A stretch of DNA of 64,000 nt, taken from positions 14,705,601-14,769,600 of the forward strand of contig CM073322.1 of NCBI GenBank assembly GCA_037043015.1, read 5' to 3'. Of this stretch, positions 37,376 through 49,347 are shown piece after piece (within the stretch, counting starts at the first letter, position 1; each line of letters opens with the position of its first letter). This DNA is from Bryum argenteum. Its lineage: Eukaryota; Streptophyta; Bryopsida; Bryales; Bryaceae. Under the pieces are notes generated by a model, which saw only the letters and a list, made by a program, of their open reading frames with translations, ran no database searches and was not told the origin of the DNA. The position numbers were made by a program, and so were the translations under genes.

Positions 37376-37990
37376 CTAAATTTGAGCTAATAGATTATAG
37401 ACCTTCTATTTTGAATCAATCACCTTGTGCGCGTTCTCTGGGTGATGAACTAATAAACAAGGCCATTGGAATTCACACACAACCAAGGGTCAACCGTTGA
37501 GGTTCTTGCTTTAGTTCATTTTTTATAGAGCTTTGATCTATGAATGTGTTCTAGGCACAAAATTTGAGTTTATAGTCAATTACCTTGTGCTCTTGCACGT
37601 TCTCCTTTCTCTGGGTGCTCAACCAATGAATCTGAGGCCAAATTCTCTTGCGTGTTCGTCTTTGTGTGGATGTTTTACCCAATGAACGAGGCCAGAGAAA
37701 TAGAGCCATGGGTGATCATTTATGTCTTTCCTTTAGTTGAATTTTTTTAACATTGATTCTGTGAATTGTGCTCTAGTATCTAAATTTGAGCTAATAGATT
37801 AGAGACCTTATATATTGATTCAATCACCTTATGCTCTTGCACGTAATTTCCTTCCTCTGTACTATACCAATGAACGAGGCTACTGAAAATTATACACAGT
37901 CAACTGTTTATGTCTTTTTTTTTAGTTTTATTTTTTTAAGCATTGAGCTGTGAGTTCTGTTCTATATACTAAATTCGCGCGGCTCTTTGA
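37376..37990. repeat. Diverged tandem repeat, about 185-210-bp period
   Basis: The motif CTAAATTTGAGCTAATAGAT with following TCAATCACCTTGTGC recurs with changes starting near 37376, 37560, 37777 and 37969. It is accompanied each time by TTTAGTT...TTTTT...GATTCTGTGAATTGTGCTCTAG-like sequence. The copies differ in length and show many substitutions. Confidence 0.6.
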
Positions 37991-38176
37991 TCATTATTCA
38001 TTGGATAGTATCAAAATTATAAGTAATATTTCTTTATGATCTTTTTTTTATTTTATTATCAATCTACCTGATTACGTCATATGTGGTTTCTGTAATGGTA
38101 CAACAATAATTCGGTAACATAGATTACTCTTCGATACCTCGCACGTGCAGAGACCAATGACTTACTTGTCCCACAA

Positions 38177-39517
38177 TGAGCTCCAATTTGTTCATCACCA
38201 TCGAACAGCGGAGGTCGAGCGAAGCGCCCCAGCTCAAATCTTTCTCCTCAACGACCTACCAAGAATCGAAAAGAACTTGACAACAATTGGTCCAAGATCA
38301 AAATTATGACACTTGTTCGTCTTAAACGAGATGAGTGGGTGGAAGATCGATTGTTGGTTGATGCACGTGAGCGTATGAACCGTGATACATCACGATAGGG
38401 AGCTATTGCGGAGCGATTCAATGTTGAAGCTGCAGTTGAGTGCTCCCGAGATGCTGAAGCGTGTAGATTCAAATGATAGCAAATGATGCAAGATTACAAG
38501 AAGATAGCAAATTACAACAAGCAAACTGGGCACAACGAGAAGAACTACTTTCATCTAAAAAAGGTAGAGAAATAAACCTCCAATCTGCTGCCTAGGTTTG
38601 ATGAGGATGTTTATGATGATATGTGTGAGTTTTGCAAAGACAAGCCAACCATCAACCCACCTCATGAGCAAGACCTCTTCAATCCTGAGGATTCCATTTA
38701 CAACTGCAACATTGACCTCCCTGGAAATGAAAATAATCTCCCTGTCGACATTCCTTCAGAGACTGAAGGTGTTGGTTGGGGTCAAGCATGGGGTTGAAGT
38801 AAATCATCAGCAGAACAATCGCCAACAACGGTCTGAAGTGAATCATCAGTAGCACAATGGCCAACAAGGGTTTGAAATGAATCATCAACAGAACGATCGC
38901 CAACAAGCGCACTGTAACGATGAGGCTGCGACTTACTCTGCTCCTGCTTTTGATAGACAATCACAAGGCGTGCCACCTTCAACTCATCCGTCGCCTCCTC
39001 GACCTTCATCTTCAACACCTCGATTCATACGTCCTACTGGCTCATTTAATCGTGAGGCGCCACTCCAGGGTGTGAGATCTAAGACATTCATAAACTTGTC
39101 CTCGTCAGAAGGAAATAGTGCACGTATAGTTCCACATAATTTCCGGTCAAATGGTAATACATCAGTACGTAGAAAAATGTCGAGTAGTCATAAGATGATG
39201 GCCGATGTTACACAAGAGACATGTGAGAAAATAGTTAGAGCTTTGAAGGAAATCAACACTTCCAACAAAGAGATAGAAACTAGAAAATTAGATGTCCACC
39301 TGACCTATTCGAGAAGAACATGGATCACAAAATTCTATGTGATCAGAAACAACTTGAAACTGCACGCCTAACCATACAAAATCAAAATCTCCTTGTTGGT
39401 GCAATCGATCGGCTTAATGAGACTATTAGAAGAAGGCTCCCTCCTCCGCCACCAGTTGTTGTTTCTCCTACAAGTAAGTTGCCTCCTGACTTCAACATGA
39501 ACAACTCTAGAGGATAA
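38177..39517 (+). pseudogene. Harbinger Myb/SANT-like DNA-binding protein ORF, broken
   Basis: The partner protein that helps Harbinger transposases bind their TIRs. The trihelix-like segment reads DNNWSKIKIMTLVRLKRDEW and ends in DAEACRFK near 38470, with an in-frame stop at about 38396. An acidic stretch follows (MCEFCKDKPTINPP; DLFNPEDSIYNCNIDLPG). After a Gln-rich 39-bp repeat block (38796-38912) a proline/serine linker leads into a helical C-terminus (DVTQETCEKIVRALKEIN) and a last frame ending at 39517. At least three frame changes or stops separate the pieces. Confidence 0.7.
38796..38912 (+). repeat. Three-copy 39-bp coding minisatellite
   Basis: Three successive copies of a unit like GAAGT(A/G)AATCATCAGCAGAA (38796, 38835, 38874) encode a Glu-Val-Asn-His-Gln-Gln-Asn type motif in the Harbinger accessory ORF. 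The second copy has acquired a TAG. Confidence 0.75.
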
Positions 39518-40648
39518 TTAGATTGATACTCTACATGTCGTAGAGATATTGTACACATGCTTCAATGAAAAATGAAGCGTTTTGATCATTTCTATTACAA
39601 CAAACCTTGTTGATGTAAGATTTTGTAGGTAGAATTTAGAGTTGAATTTGTGTACCTACTTCTTGAAACATGTGAACTCTTCATCTGTATTGAGAAGATT
39701 CTAATAAAAAGACCATTTTATTATGATGAACCATTATGTCAGTGGCATTATACCCATGAGGTTCTACAACTTGGATGCTTATCAGAATCCACCCTTCATG
39801 TATCTTATCAATTGTTTCTGCTTCGAATTGTTCTTGATTAACGAGTAACAACCTCGGACCTTGTACTGTAAATCCCTTTGGCGTAATGCATCCGCTTCGG
39901 TAGTTTTTCTTCACAAACTAAATCTTGTGAAGGTTCTCTGTTTCCGTATCAGAAACCTATCAATTTTTTTCCTTTACAAATTGAAAGCAACAAGTTAAGA
40001 AAGAATGTTACGACTTTTTGAGGCTTCAATATTTCATACACTCGAAAAAAGATACAAATAACAAGAGAATTGTTTGCTTAGCAACTATTTTTTTTTCTTC
40101 CGTATTTTATTTCTATAGATGCATAGATAAAGAAAATGAACACAAAGGTACACATAACAAGATATTTGCTTGCTTAAAAAATTAAGCCTCTAATTCCTTC
40201 TGATTTCCATATTCTTTGAAGATACACAGGAAAGAAAGAGTACAAAGATACGGTACACATAACAAGAACCTACAATTAGTTGGCACCACCCTAAATTTTG
40301 AAGCTATTTGGTGATGAAATATCCATCCACCACTCTCCCTTAGCTCACCGGCGAGACCAATTCATCTCTTGACTGATAGGGCGATACTCTGGATTGACTC
40401 CAATTGCTCATAAGGTATACCTACAAGTGTCCACAAAGACAAGTGAGAAAAATCATTGGTATACACAAAACTCTTTCTCATTTAAATTTCTCTATTTGAT
40501 CATAAGCAAGCACAACAATTTAAGTGAATTATACCTCTAACTTCGCCTTGTTGTGAGGTATCTTGCTAAAGCGGATCTTTTTTCTTCACCACGCTGGAAA
40601 TGGATTCGTGGTATTCCTCCACGAACATCTTCAAACTCTTTTTTGTCT

Positions 40649-41847
40649 TCATTTGTTGCACCATCTTGAAATATTATCCAAAAGTCGACTAACTTCTTCA
40701 GGGCTTTGTCCAAGCAACAAGTTGTGCAATAAACAACAACATACTACAAGATCCAGAACTACTGTCACATAGGTTTCAGTTATTTGTCGAAGTTTACAAA
40801 AAACCCCTTTCAAAATACTAAAGGCATTCTCTACTACAACCCGCCCACTACTCAACTTACGATTGTAAACTCTCTGCTCAATACTTTGACCACCTCTTCC
40901 TACAAAATCCCTATATGGTGTTTATAGCCAAGGATACAATGGGTAGCCTATATCTCCAATGAGATAAGGTGTAAATGCTTCTGTTAGTAGGATCAAACAA
41001 GTCTGTTGTAGTGGCAAGGTGGCACAACGTGACCTCCTTAGCACACAAACATCATTGCGTGAGCCGGGCATTCCTACTAAGACATCAAGAAAACCCTTAT
41101 GACAATTGACAACAACTTGACATTGCATAGAATAACCTCCAGACTTAAAGTAGAAGTAATCTTCACGGACAAATTCAGGCTTTTTAATGGCAAAGTGAGT
41201 GCCATCAATCGCCCCAAATACTCCGGGTAAGCCACAAAATTCCTTGAAATCACAAATTGATTCTCCCATTAGTGATCCAGTTAGCCAACAGATTTCACCA
41301 CACAACTCGATGTTAACAGGAGCAATGAAATCTCTAATAATGTATGACACTGTTGATTTTCCTATAGCGAAGGCCTATGAACAATGCAATAATGGTGCAC
41401 CTTGTGTTATCTTGAAAAGCGCCACAACTACACAAATCAACACTGGAATGGCCTTTCGATAATTTGTGTCTCTGCGCTCTAGGCAAGGGGCAAGAATTCT
41501 TGTGAGTTGCTGCACACCTTCTTTGCTCATCCTGAAATTCTCAACCCAACGGGAGTTGTCATATTCGAACATGAGAAATTGGGAGAACCACGCCATACTT
41601 CGTGGTTTAACCCAAAACCCTAACTCCTCCCCAGTGCTCCTCCAGCATGTCGAAGGCGAAAGTCGTGAAAAACTGAGGATATTACAGTCTCCATCTTCTC
41701 CAACACGATCGTGGTAATTGGATCTGCTCGATTGGTTGAGTTGCTAGCAACGTCGTTCAAAGTTTGTTGTATGCTCATGCTTGTTACCACGTGCTCCAAC
41801 AAGATAGCAATGGTGGCCACAAATTCCTCTTCATTTCCACAATCCAT
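40649..41847 (-). pseudogene. PIF/Harbinger DDE nuclease (HARBI1-like), two premature stops
   Basis: Transposase nuclease. One frame runs from 41596 to 40649 and is broken only by stops at 41375-41377 and 40922-40924. An N-terminal piece (41847-41620) lies in another frame. Residues typical of the family are WFSQFLMFEYDNSRWVENFR, the first Asp in GVFGAIDGTHFAI, the second in GMPGSRNDVCVLRRS, GDIGYPL, and the Glu in GRVVVENAFSILKG. All three DDE acidic residues are therefore retained. No intron is needed. Both stops could be single-base changes. Confidence 0.88.
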
Positions 41848-43221
41848 AGTTGTCTAGAAATCAAACAGTCACATAAAACTTCTAAGAAAACGGACACTCT
41901 AGAAAACCATAGAGTAACTAAACTACACCATTCAAATTCTCAAAATTTGAGACTTCAGCACCGCTAGTCAACAATCACATTGAGAAACCAAAGCATTGAG
42001 ATATTGAACCTCAAGCACCAATCTTCCGAAGCCTCAGAGCTGAGAGCATAAAGTACAACAAGTATGTAACGCCTCGAGAGCATTAAATCTTCATATTGGG
42101 AAAGTTGAGAAGAAAATGACAATCGCAAGCCGCTAACACAAGAAGGCGGAGTCGGAGTTCTTCGTCTGCACGCAAAGTTTGTAGCCTCTATGTGAACCCT
42201 AAATATTTTCTACCGAGTTATGTATATTTGTAATTCTTACCGGTCTCGGTGGGAATGAATTGTGCTTATTAACAGTGATAAGAATTAACAAATTCGCAAG
42301 TCCAACAGTCTCGTGTAAACAAGTTTGAGGGTTTTTTTGTGTCCCCTCAGTTAGACATTTTGTCTCTCTTCTACATAACTGCTGGTGCGAAGAGCCCTTA
42401 CGCGTTTACCCTCGTTGTGTTTGAAGCGTCATAAAAAACAAATAATTGATGCAATTAAAGTTTTGTAAATTGCATGTAAATCTTCACTCACTGAGCTCCT
42501 ACGAGCAAAAAAATTACTTCTTTTTACTTGCGACGGTACCAAAATATGATTGATTGGGTCGACTTCATTCGGGACGTAAGCCGAGTGATTCCATCCAAAA
42601 CGGAGTCCGGATGAAGATGGCTCCCCAACATTTCTGCCTTTCATCCACAAGAGTTAAGGCCTCACTTTCAACAGTTCCGGTTTTGGGTGGAGATGGGGCA
42701 GATATGTGAGGTCGATCATCATAGAATGCAGCATACACTCTTCGATAATGTAGAATACTACTAACATGATAATGTCGAGGGTTCCATTGAAGTACAAAAA
42801 TATGATGTCGTTGACATGGTTATCTTCAGCAAATTTAATACATACCAGAATAATCTGAATGTGTGAAGTGAGGGAGATTCTTCAGAACAATTGCAAGTGG
42901 TTACATTAATTATGTAATTATCAAGCAGTCAGGTCACCAACCACCACTCAACCGCGGAAGAATAGCCCCTCTAAAATTATTATCAGCAGCCATGGACGGG
43001 AAAATCTTAAGTGAGCAGCAAATTAAAGAAGACTGGGGACGCAATCAGATGCACTACATCGCATACAAGTAAAAGGGGATCGTTCGATTCATCCCATCAC
43101 ATTATACAGACGACAGAAAGTGCACTTCCTTACAGAGCTTGTAATGAATCTGAGGCCTGAACCAGTCGTTCCCAAACAAGTGAAAGTAGTAGCAGCAATT
43201 CTTACTGATGAAAAAAAAAAC
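41848..43221. other. Spacer downstream of TPT gene
   Basis: No gene recognised. The right-hand end of the Harbinger element presumably lies in the first few hundred bases. The last part (about 43000-43221) is likely the 3' UTR of the TPT gene. Confidence 0.4.
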
Positions 43222-46200
43222 CTAAGCAATCTTCTTCGCCGCCCTCTTCTTTTCCTCCTCCTTAGCCTTGATGAACGAGTACAGAGCCACTCCTCCAATA
43301 GCGATCGCTGTTCCGATACCAGTTTGAGTCTTGATCTTGTTCTCTGCGTTTCCAACACTCAGTTAGCAATGCTCGGAGGTGGAAACCTGCGTCGAATCTC
43401 AAGAAACTTCTCAATGAATAGAAAAACTTACTGAAAAAGACGATGGAGATTCCAATAACGAACACCCGCTTCAACACGTTGCCGACAGCGTGCGTAAGTG
43501 GTGCCACCCTCTCTAACGTGTTGTTTGCAAGCTGCAAGACACCATACACTTTCAGCTTCCAACGACGCTTTTCCGATACTCTTACCGACACGACAACGAA
43601 AGATAAACGATAAAGTTTCAAGAGTTAAGCGAAAGGAATGTCGTACCTGGTTGTACAAGTGATAGAACATACCAACCCAGAACAGGTCAGTGTAGAACTT
43701 TTGTGCGCCAACTTTAGCAATGGCAGCGGAAATGCCACCGTTCATAAGTGCGGGACCTTCAATCTGCACAAGTCGAATGCAAGTTACATTTGAGTTGAAA
43801 ACACAAAAAGCAGGAAAGGAATTTCACCCCCGAAATGTCACAAAGATTATCATAGCTGGCACTGAACCAAGATGGCCTATCAATACAATGCATGACATAT
43901 GACTCTTGACAATTGAAGCAGTTTCCACACATTCTGTAGGGTTTGTGAACTCACGATGATCGCAGGAGGGATGCAAAGAGCTAATGAAATGATGGAGATG
44001 TATGCGTACAAGTTGGTGCTGTCCATTCCGGTCTGAATCACACGTATAGAATTCAAAGTATAATGAGAAATAACGGACTACATCCAAGATGTGAAAAGGA
44101 GCAGCATTAACCACTAGATTTCGATTCAATACAGATTGTTGCAAGTGAAATGGAATTACAGGAAGAGCTGGTAGGAAACAGGCTGTTTTAAGAGAAAGTC
44201 CTGTCAAACTGGACGCTACAGGAAGGAATGAAAACATACCATGGCCTTCTTTGAGTAGATGTTCCTGTAAGTGAATGCAACATTCGCAGTCATGGCGCTG
44301 ATGAAGCCCTTCCAGTTGAATGAAAGCTCAGTCATAGATGCCGCGGACACACCTGATAGATAACGCAAATTACAAAGTGTCACTGACGAAATCATGAAAG
44401 AAGGGAATTGATTGATTGACTCGGAAGGACTAAGATAACAGCTTCAAACAGAAGATGGTAGATGCGAGAGAAAGAAGAACAAAACCTCTTACCGAGAACA
44501 ATAGGTGTCAATGAAAGCCACAGGGGGAGAGAAATGTGTTGTCCAAGAACGAATTGTGAAGCAGCGGCGCTGAAGAACGGCTCCAAAGCTGTCAAAGAAG
44601 GATCCAAGCAAGTGAGTCGAGCCATTCCCCACAACAAAAACCACAATGAGAGATAATTGCGACTTCCATACGCTGGCTGAGCTGAGAACCTTCTAAATCA
44701 GTTGATTAAGTACTCCAGATCTGAGAAATTTGTGACGAAGACAATGTATACTCAGGAATCAACTGCTGAGTTTCATGAAACACAGCAGAGAAGCTACGAC
44801 ATAATTCAGATTTCAATTAGTGTAGTTCCAAGGATGGATGATTCCCAAATTACCCTTGATGGTGTGAGTGAACGAGACCGCAACGGCAGCAAAAGATACA
44901 TTGGTCATCACATGTCCCAATGCGTGGCAGATCGATACGGGGATCAACATCTTGAACAGATCCATATCGATAGGCTGCAGAAGAAACACAAACATCTTAC
45001 AATCAATCGCTGTGGACATCTAAAAGATAACACCCAGAAAAGTAGAATTGCTCTTTAGCGAAGTAGATGACCAATCATGCAAGCTTGCAAATCGGGAGAG
45101 TAGCTTCCATTGGAAGTGCGATTTGAAACTCACCGCTCTCTTTGGGTACCCCACCATCCAGGAAATGGCACAGTAGGCAACACCAACAAACAAATGAACT
45201 GCAGAGACAAAGCTGCAAACAACAAGATATAGAATCAGCCTGAGACACGGTGAAACTCTTTTAGTAAAGAGCCAAGCTTAACAGGAGGTTGCATCCAATC
45301 GCTTAACTTCGCAAGGGAACTTACTAAGGGTAAGGGAAGTAGTTGTAGATCTGCTTGTTCAAGATGTTGAAGACGACATTCAACGCGTACCTGGAAAACC
45401 ACAAAATCCCTATCAATAAAACTGAACTTTCGAAAACACATTTAACCTAATTGAAAAAATTCCAAACTTTCAACGGATTCCGACGAGCATACGTCAATGC
45501 CCGCAAATTCAGAACACTTCACTGAATTGTAAAATCGGAAGTCCAGAAATTACCAGGCGAGGAAGAAGAATCCAGTGACTAAGGCGGGGTTCTTTGCCAT
45601 GAAACCTTCAGCTTCCGCTGCCTTTTCCTTCGCCTCCCTGCGATCCACCCAAACATCAAATGACAGACCTGTTATAATTCTGAATGCAGAGGAACAAGCC
45701 TTCGCTTGCCGAAATAGGAAGACCCAGCCTCTAGCATTCAGATAGTCAACCATGATGCAAGTGAGCTGTAATTCCCAAAACATCAGATCCCCTGCAGCTT
45801 GGATTACAATGCTCACCATGGTCGCGACAAAACCCGAAAAATCAGGTTTTCAACAAGAAAGGTGCCTATAACCAGCAAAAGGATTCATTCTATGCATTCC
45901 ACTCTCAAACTACCGATCACCACCGATCTGTAACTACCACGTTGGAACAAAACTGTAACATTCTGCTCCCATTGACCACAATAAAAGCGGGGGGGGATTC
46001 AAACTCGCGATCAAGAATCAGAAAAACCCCAACTCACTCTGGAAGATTGTCGCCAGCGGAGTCGGCAGCGCTGGCCATACAGATTGGGGAGGTCACATTC
46101 CTGCCTACATTGACAGTCTTCTTCTTCAAGGAGGCAGTCAACAGCAACGGATTGAAGCATCGGCTGACGACAGGCTTGGCAAGAAACGACGATCGTGGCA

Positions 46201-46333
46201 GGGAGGCAGTGATCTGGCTAGGAGCTCCTCCGCTTACCACCCTCAAAGAAGAGAAGGAAGATCTGGAGGCTGTGCTGCTGCGAGGGCAAGCGCCCAGCGC
46301 GAGCGCAGAACTGGCTAATGCAGCAGCAGCCAT
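43222..46333 (-). CDS. Chloroplast triose phosphate/phosphate translocator
   Basis: Inner-envelope antiporter exporting triose phosphate or 3-phosphoglycerate in exchange for phosphate. Eleven exons close in phase: 46333-46038, 45637-45554, 45390-45325, 45212-45134, 44974-44854, 44588-44493, 44352-44240, 44032-43955, 43763-43647, 43531-43432, 43343-43222; product 423 residues. An Ala/Ser-rich transit peptide of about 90 residues leads into the DMT-type membrane domain. Family stretches include [105 protein letters not shown] and [19 protein letters not shown]. These match TPT better than PPT, GPT or XPT, though substrate preference is inferred. The C-terminus is Lys/Glu-rich. Confidence 0.93.
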
Positions 46334-46375
46334 GGCGTCAAAACTTCTGTCTCCGACTCCGCCACAGAGGCTCTC

Positions 46376-46401
46376 TCCTCACTCTCTCTCTCTCTCTCAA
46401 A
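46376..46401 (-). repeat. GA/CT microsatellite in the TPT leader
   Basis: A CT-rich run (GA repeats on the gene strand) lies about 45-70 bp upstream of the TPT start codon, within the likely 5' UTR. Such GA tracts are common in plant leaders; a function here is inference. Confidence 0.5.
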
Positions 46402-46614
46402 TTGCTGCTCCCTCTGCTGGTGCGATGGCGAACTGGGCTCCTCTCCTCCGAAGGTAAGGGCATCTTTTCGCGTTGCAAGCTCAGCCACCCTTCCGTCGCG
46501 TCTCGGCGCGGGTAACCCGGCCCGTTGTGGATCAATGCGAACGACCCGACCGGCCCGCGATCCCAACGGCCAAGGGGGTCCCATCCCGCCGAAGGTTGCC
46601 TCATCGTTCCTGTG

Positions 46615-46622
46615 CCACGTGG
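46615..46622 (-). promoter_or_regulatory. G-box (CCACGTGG) upstream of the TPT gene
   Basis: A perfect palindromic CCACGTGG lies about 282 bp upstream of the TPT start codon. G-boxes bind bZIP/bHLH factors and are typical of light-regulated photosynthesis genes. The role here is inferred from position. Confidence 0.5.
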
Positions 46623-47239
46623 GTGATCGAGTCCAAGTGGCGGGGTCCCATTGGCTGCAACCTGCTCGTCCAGGTGGATCATTGCTTATATTAAGGATTC
46701 TGATATTCCCTTATCGATTCTATCTGGTCCAAGATACTCCATTTGCCCCCTCCGACGTCTGCATAATAAGCGACATAACATTAGACTCTTGCAATTATTT
46801 GAATTAGAGTAACGATCTTGCATTTGAAACCCCTCACAACTTATTTCCCCAAAGGTCATAATTTGCATCATAACAATATGGGTGGTTTTGTTTCAAAGAG
46901 GACTTAGTCCACCTCCCGTTACCCAATTTGTGGGGGGCTCAGTTAGCTTACCACCCTTGCATTTACCCTGCACAGCACAAGCAGCCGATCCAGTCCTTTC
47001 TTTCTTACAATGGAGGACATATTCCTTGAGAAATATGCCTTCCAGAGTGATTTGAAATGCATAGCAGTGACATCTTTCTGCCTGTACATCACATTGATAA
47101 TATTTATGTACAAGAAATATCCTGTGATGTGAATAGGAGTATTTAGGGGAATGGACTCTTTCTCTCAGCACTGAAATCGTGGAGAGTCTCCTTAGGGAGG
47201 GGTCAATAAAGAGTCCATGATTATGTTGCCCTCATTGGG
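46623..47239. other. Spacer, no gene recognised
   Basis: No coding signal beyond overlapping short ORFs. The last ten bases (47230-47239) are the left target duplication of the next element. Confidence 0.4.
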
Positions 47240-47497
47240 CCGGACACTAAATCCAATCCATGTTCCCCTTGGAATTTCCAAATATGGAGGGAGCCTAATA
47301 AAAGGCTGCCCGGTATTTTTTTGTGTTTAAGGCCTTAAAATTTCAAGAAGAGACCCCCAAGGGTAAAATGGGGGTGCAGACCCCAAATTTGAAAAAAAAA
47401 ATATTCAAAAAAATGACCTTTAGGGGGTCGAAAATGGAAAATAAAAAAACTGGGGCCCCACCTAAGTGATGAACCCGGATTGGATTTAGTGAGCGGC
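47240..47497. mobile_element. Mutator-like MITE with perfect 10-bp target duplication
   Basis: CCCTCATTGG occurs directly at 47230-47239 and 47498-47507. Inside, GCCGGACACTAAATCCAATC at the left faces GATTGGATTTAGTGAGCGGC at the right, with two mismatches in 20. A 9-10-bp duplication is typical of Mutator-like elements. The 258-bp interior has no ORF of its own. Confidence 0.8.
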
Positions 47498-47752
47498 CCC
47501 TCATTGGCAGCCTAACTCCCAACAGCGCCACAGTCAACAATTTGAACTTTGTACAGAATCATGCATTTTCATGCACGAATTTCATCCAAAATATCGTGTC
47601 AATCGTGGATTGTTGCCTCTAACTTCGAGTTATCTTTCAGGTGGTTGAATTTTTTATTCAGTTACAGGAAGCTTCACATTCCTTTGCAAAGTTGATTGAC
47701 ATTGAAATACATTTACGTAGATTGTGTAGAAAATGTCCTCCGGCCCTAGCCC

Positions 47753-47784
47753 GTCTCAATTGAGTTCAAACAATCAATTGAGAC
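47753..47784. repeat. Short perfect hairpin
   Basis: GTCTCAATTGA and TCAATTGAGAC form an 11-bp stem around a 10-base loop. There is no T-run or gene end beside it, so the function is unknown. Confidence 0.5.
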
Positions 47785-48317
47785 AGTGGACGAGTTTTGG
47801 GTGTGAAGTGTTAAACACCCATGAACGTGACCTCTAGCCTATTCCTGTCCAAGCAAGCACATCATGGCACACATTTGTAAAAACATCGCATTGACAATTA
47901 AATAGTAAAACAGTACCAGCGTCTATTTGTGGACACCTTCCACCTTCTGTTGGTCATTTCAAATTTAATCATATTCCTCCTTTAAACTGACAACCTGTAC
48001 GTTTTGATTTTTATGGTTGAAATTGAAGATTGAGGAAACTTCACTGCAAGTCACTAGCAGACGTTCATTGTTGGGACAACGGGACATGCGTAGCATGTAA
48101 ATTGGACCTCGTAATATATAGACTTTGTCAAAGCAATTCACATATTGTATGAATAACAAAATCAACGCACTCATGATGGACTTGTTGGCGGGACCCGAGG
48201 TTCTATAGGAATTTTGTGATTTAGTAAGTGTCATTCCTTTAATGATAAATGAAAGGTTTAGAAAAAAAACAGACAATTTTTTTATCTCACACTACGGCAG
48301 AATGCTACACTTTATGA

Positions 48318-48660
48318 CTGGGAGGATATGACTGAGGATGACAAGCGACTAGAAGCAGTCATATTTTTTTGGGGCGAAACCGTTGGTGGATTGCGAAGTT
48401 GAGAATATGACTTGTAGTCATATTTGTCAGCTGTACCGTTTAAAGTGCGTATAAAGTGCATGGGAGGGTCGTACACCTTTGTAGGGAACAAACGGGAACG
48501 ATCGCGGGGAACGTCCAGTTATATTTGGCAGTCATATATTGGGAGCAGTTATATTTTGCAGTCAGACTTGGCACAAGCCATATTTTAGCACCAGTCGTAT
48601 TCCACGTCAGCTTTTTGCAGCAGTCATATTTTGGCACCAGTCACATTCTGCAGTCATTTT
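48318..48660. repeat. CACTA subterminal repeat array
   Basis: About eight variants of CAGTCATATT lie close together (near 48355, 48417, 48530, 48546, 48592, 48622, 48638 and 48653), some as CACCAGTCGTATT or GCAGTTATATT. Clusters of this sort beside a CACTA terminus are the binding sites of the transposase in known elements. Confidence 0.65.
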
Positions 48661-49347
48661 TTTAAAAATTTTTTTTATTTTTTTTATTTTTTTTTATTTT
48701 TTAAATTTTTTTGGTTGACCAGGTTGCCTAAGATTATATAGACTGCCTTAGAAAATTTACATATATTTTGGCCCTCCCCTTTACTGTATAGTATGGGGAT
48801 TTAGTGTATTCATTTAATAAGGATGATTTGTGTCGAATATTTAGTAATTTCAAATTTGGCACAATGGAATTAAGGGTTGATTGTGGTTTAGGTTTTATAA
48901 TTCACTTGATGAAGACATAAATAGCTCAAAGACTCAATAGACTTTTTTGTAATACTTCTAGAGCATAGTGGTGTGACTAGGTTTAGTGGTCACGCAGGAC
49001 CTCTAGTTTATATAAGGGTTGTATTATAGTACTTTAATCTACGACGTGACTCTAAACTATTGTAAACTTTAAAGATTGATCATATACCTAGTTTGCACGC
49101 TTATATGTCGTTTTTACATTTTAAATTGCATTTTCATTTGTACTAGACATGGCCAAACATGCATGAATGGATACATTGGCATGCATATAGATCCAATAAG
49201 TGTTTGGTCATTCTGTTTGCACATGTGAATATATGTGTATATATATATGGTGAACGATTGGAATGTATAAAATCACAATGATTGAATAGAGTCTCAATCG
49301 TGCTCGAGTCGCAATATTCTAAATCATCTACGGATGTGTCATCTTGG

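Larger units (their letters stand above)
38177..41847. mobile_element. PIF/Harbinger DNA transposon (body)
   Basis: Two element-type genes point towards each other: a Myb/SANT-like ORF on the plus strand (38177-39517) and a Harbinger nuclease on the minus strand (40649-41847). Together they are the standard two-protein set of PIF/Harbinger transposons. I could not locate matching TIRs or a TTA/TAA duplication, so the true ends lie outside these bounds. Damage is limited to a few stops and frameshifts, so the insertion is not very old. Confidence 0.8.

Noticed and set aside
45942-46457. Plus-strand ORF of 171 codons
   Set aside because: It is antisense to the TPT transit peptide and first exon.
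48661-48715. T/A-rich run as a terminator
   Set aside because: It lies inside the CACTA end and belongs to no small RNA gene.
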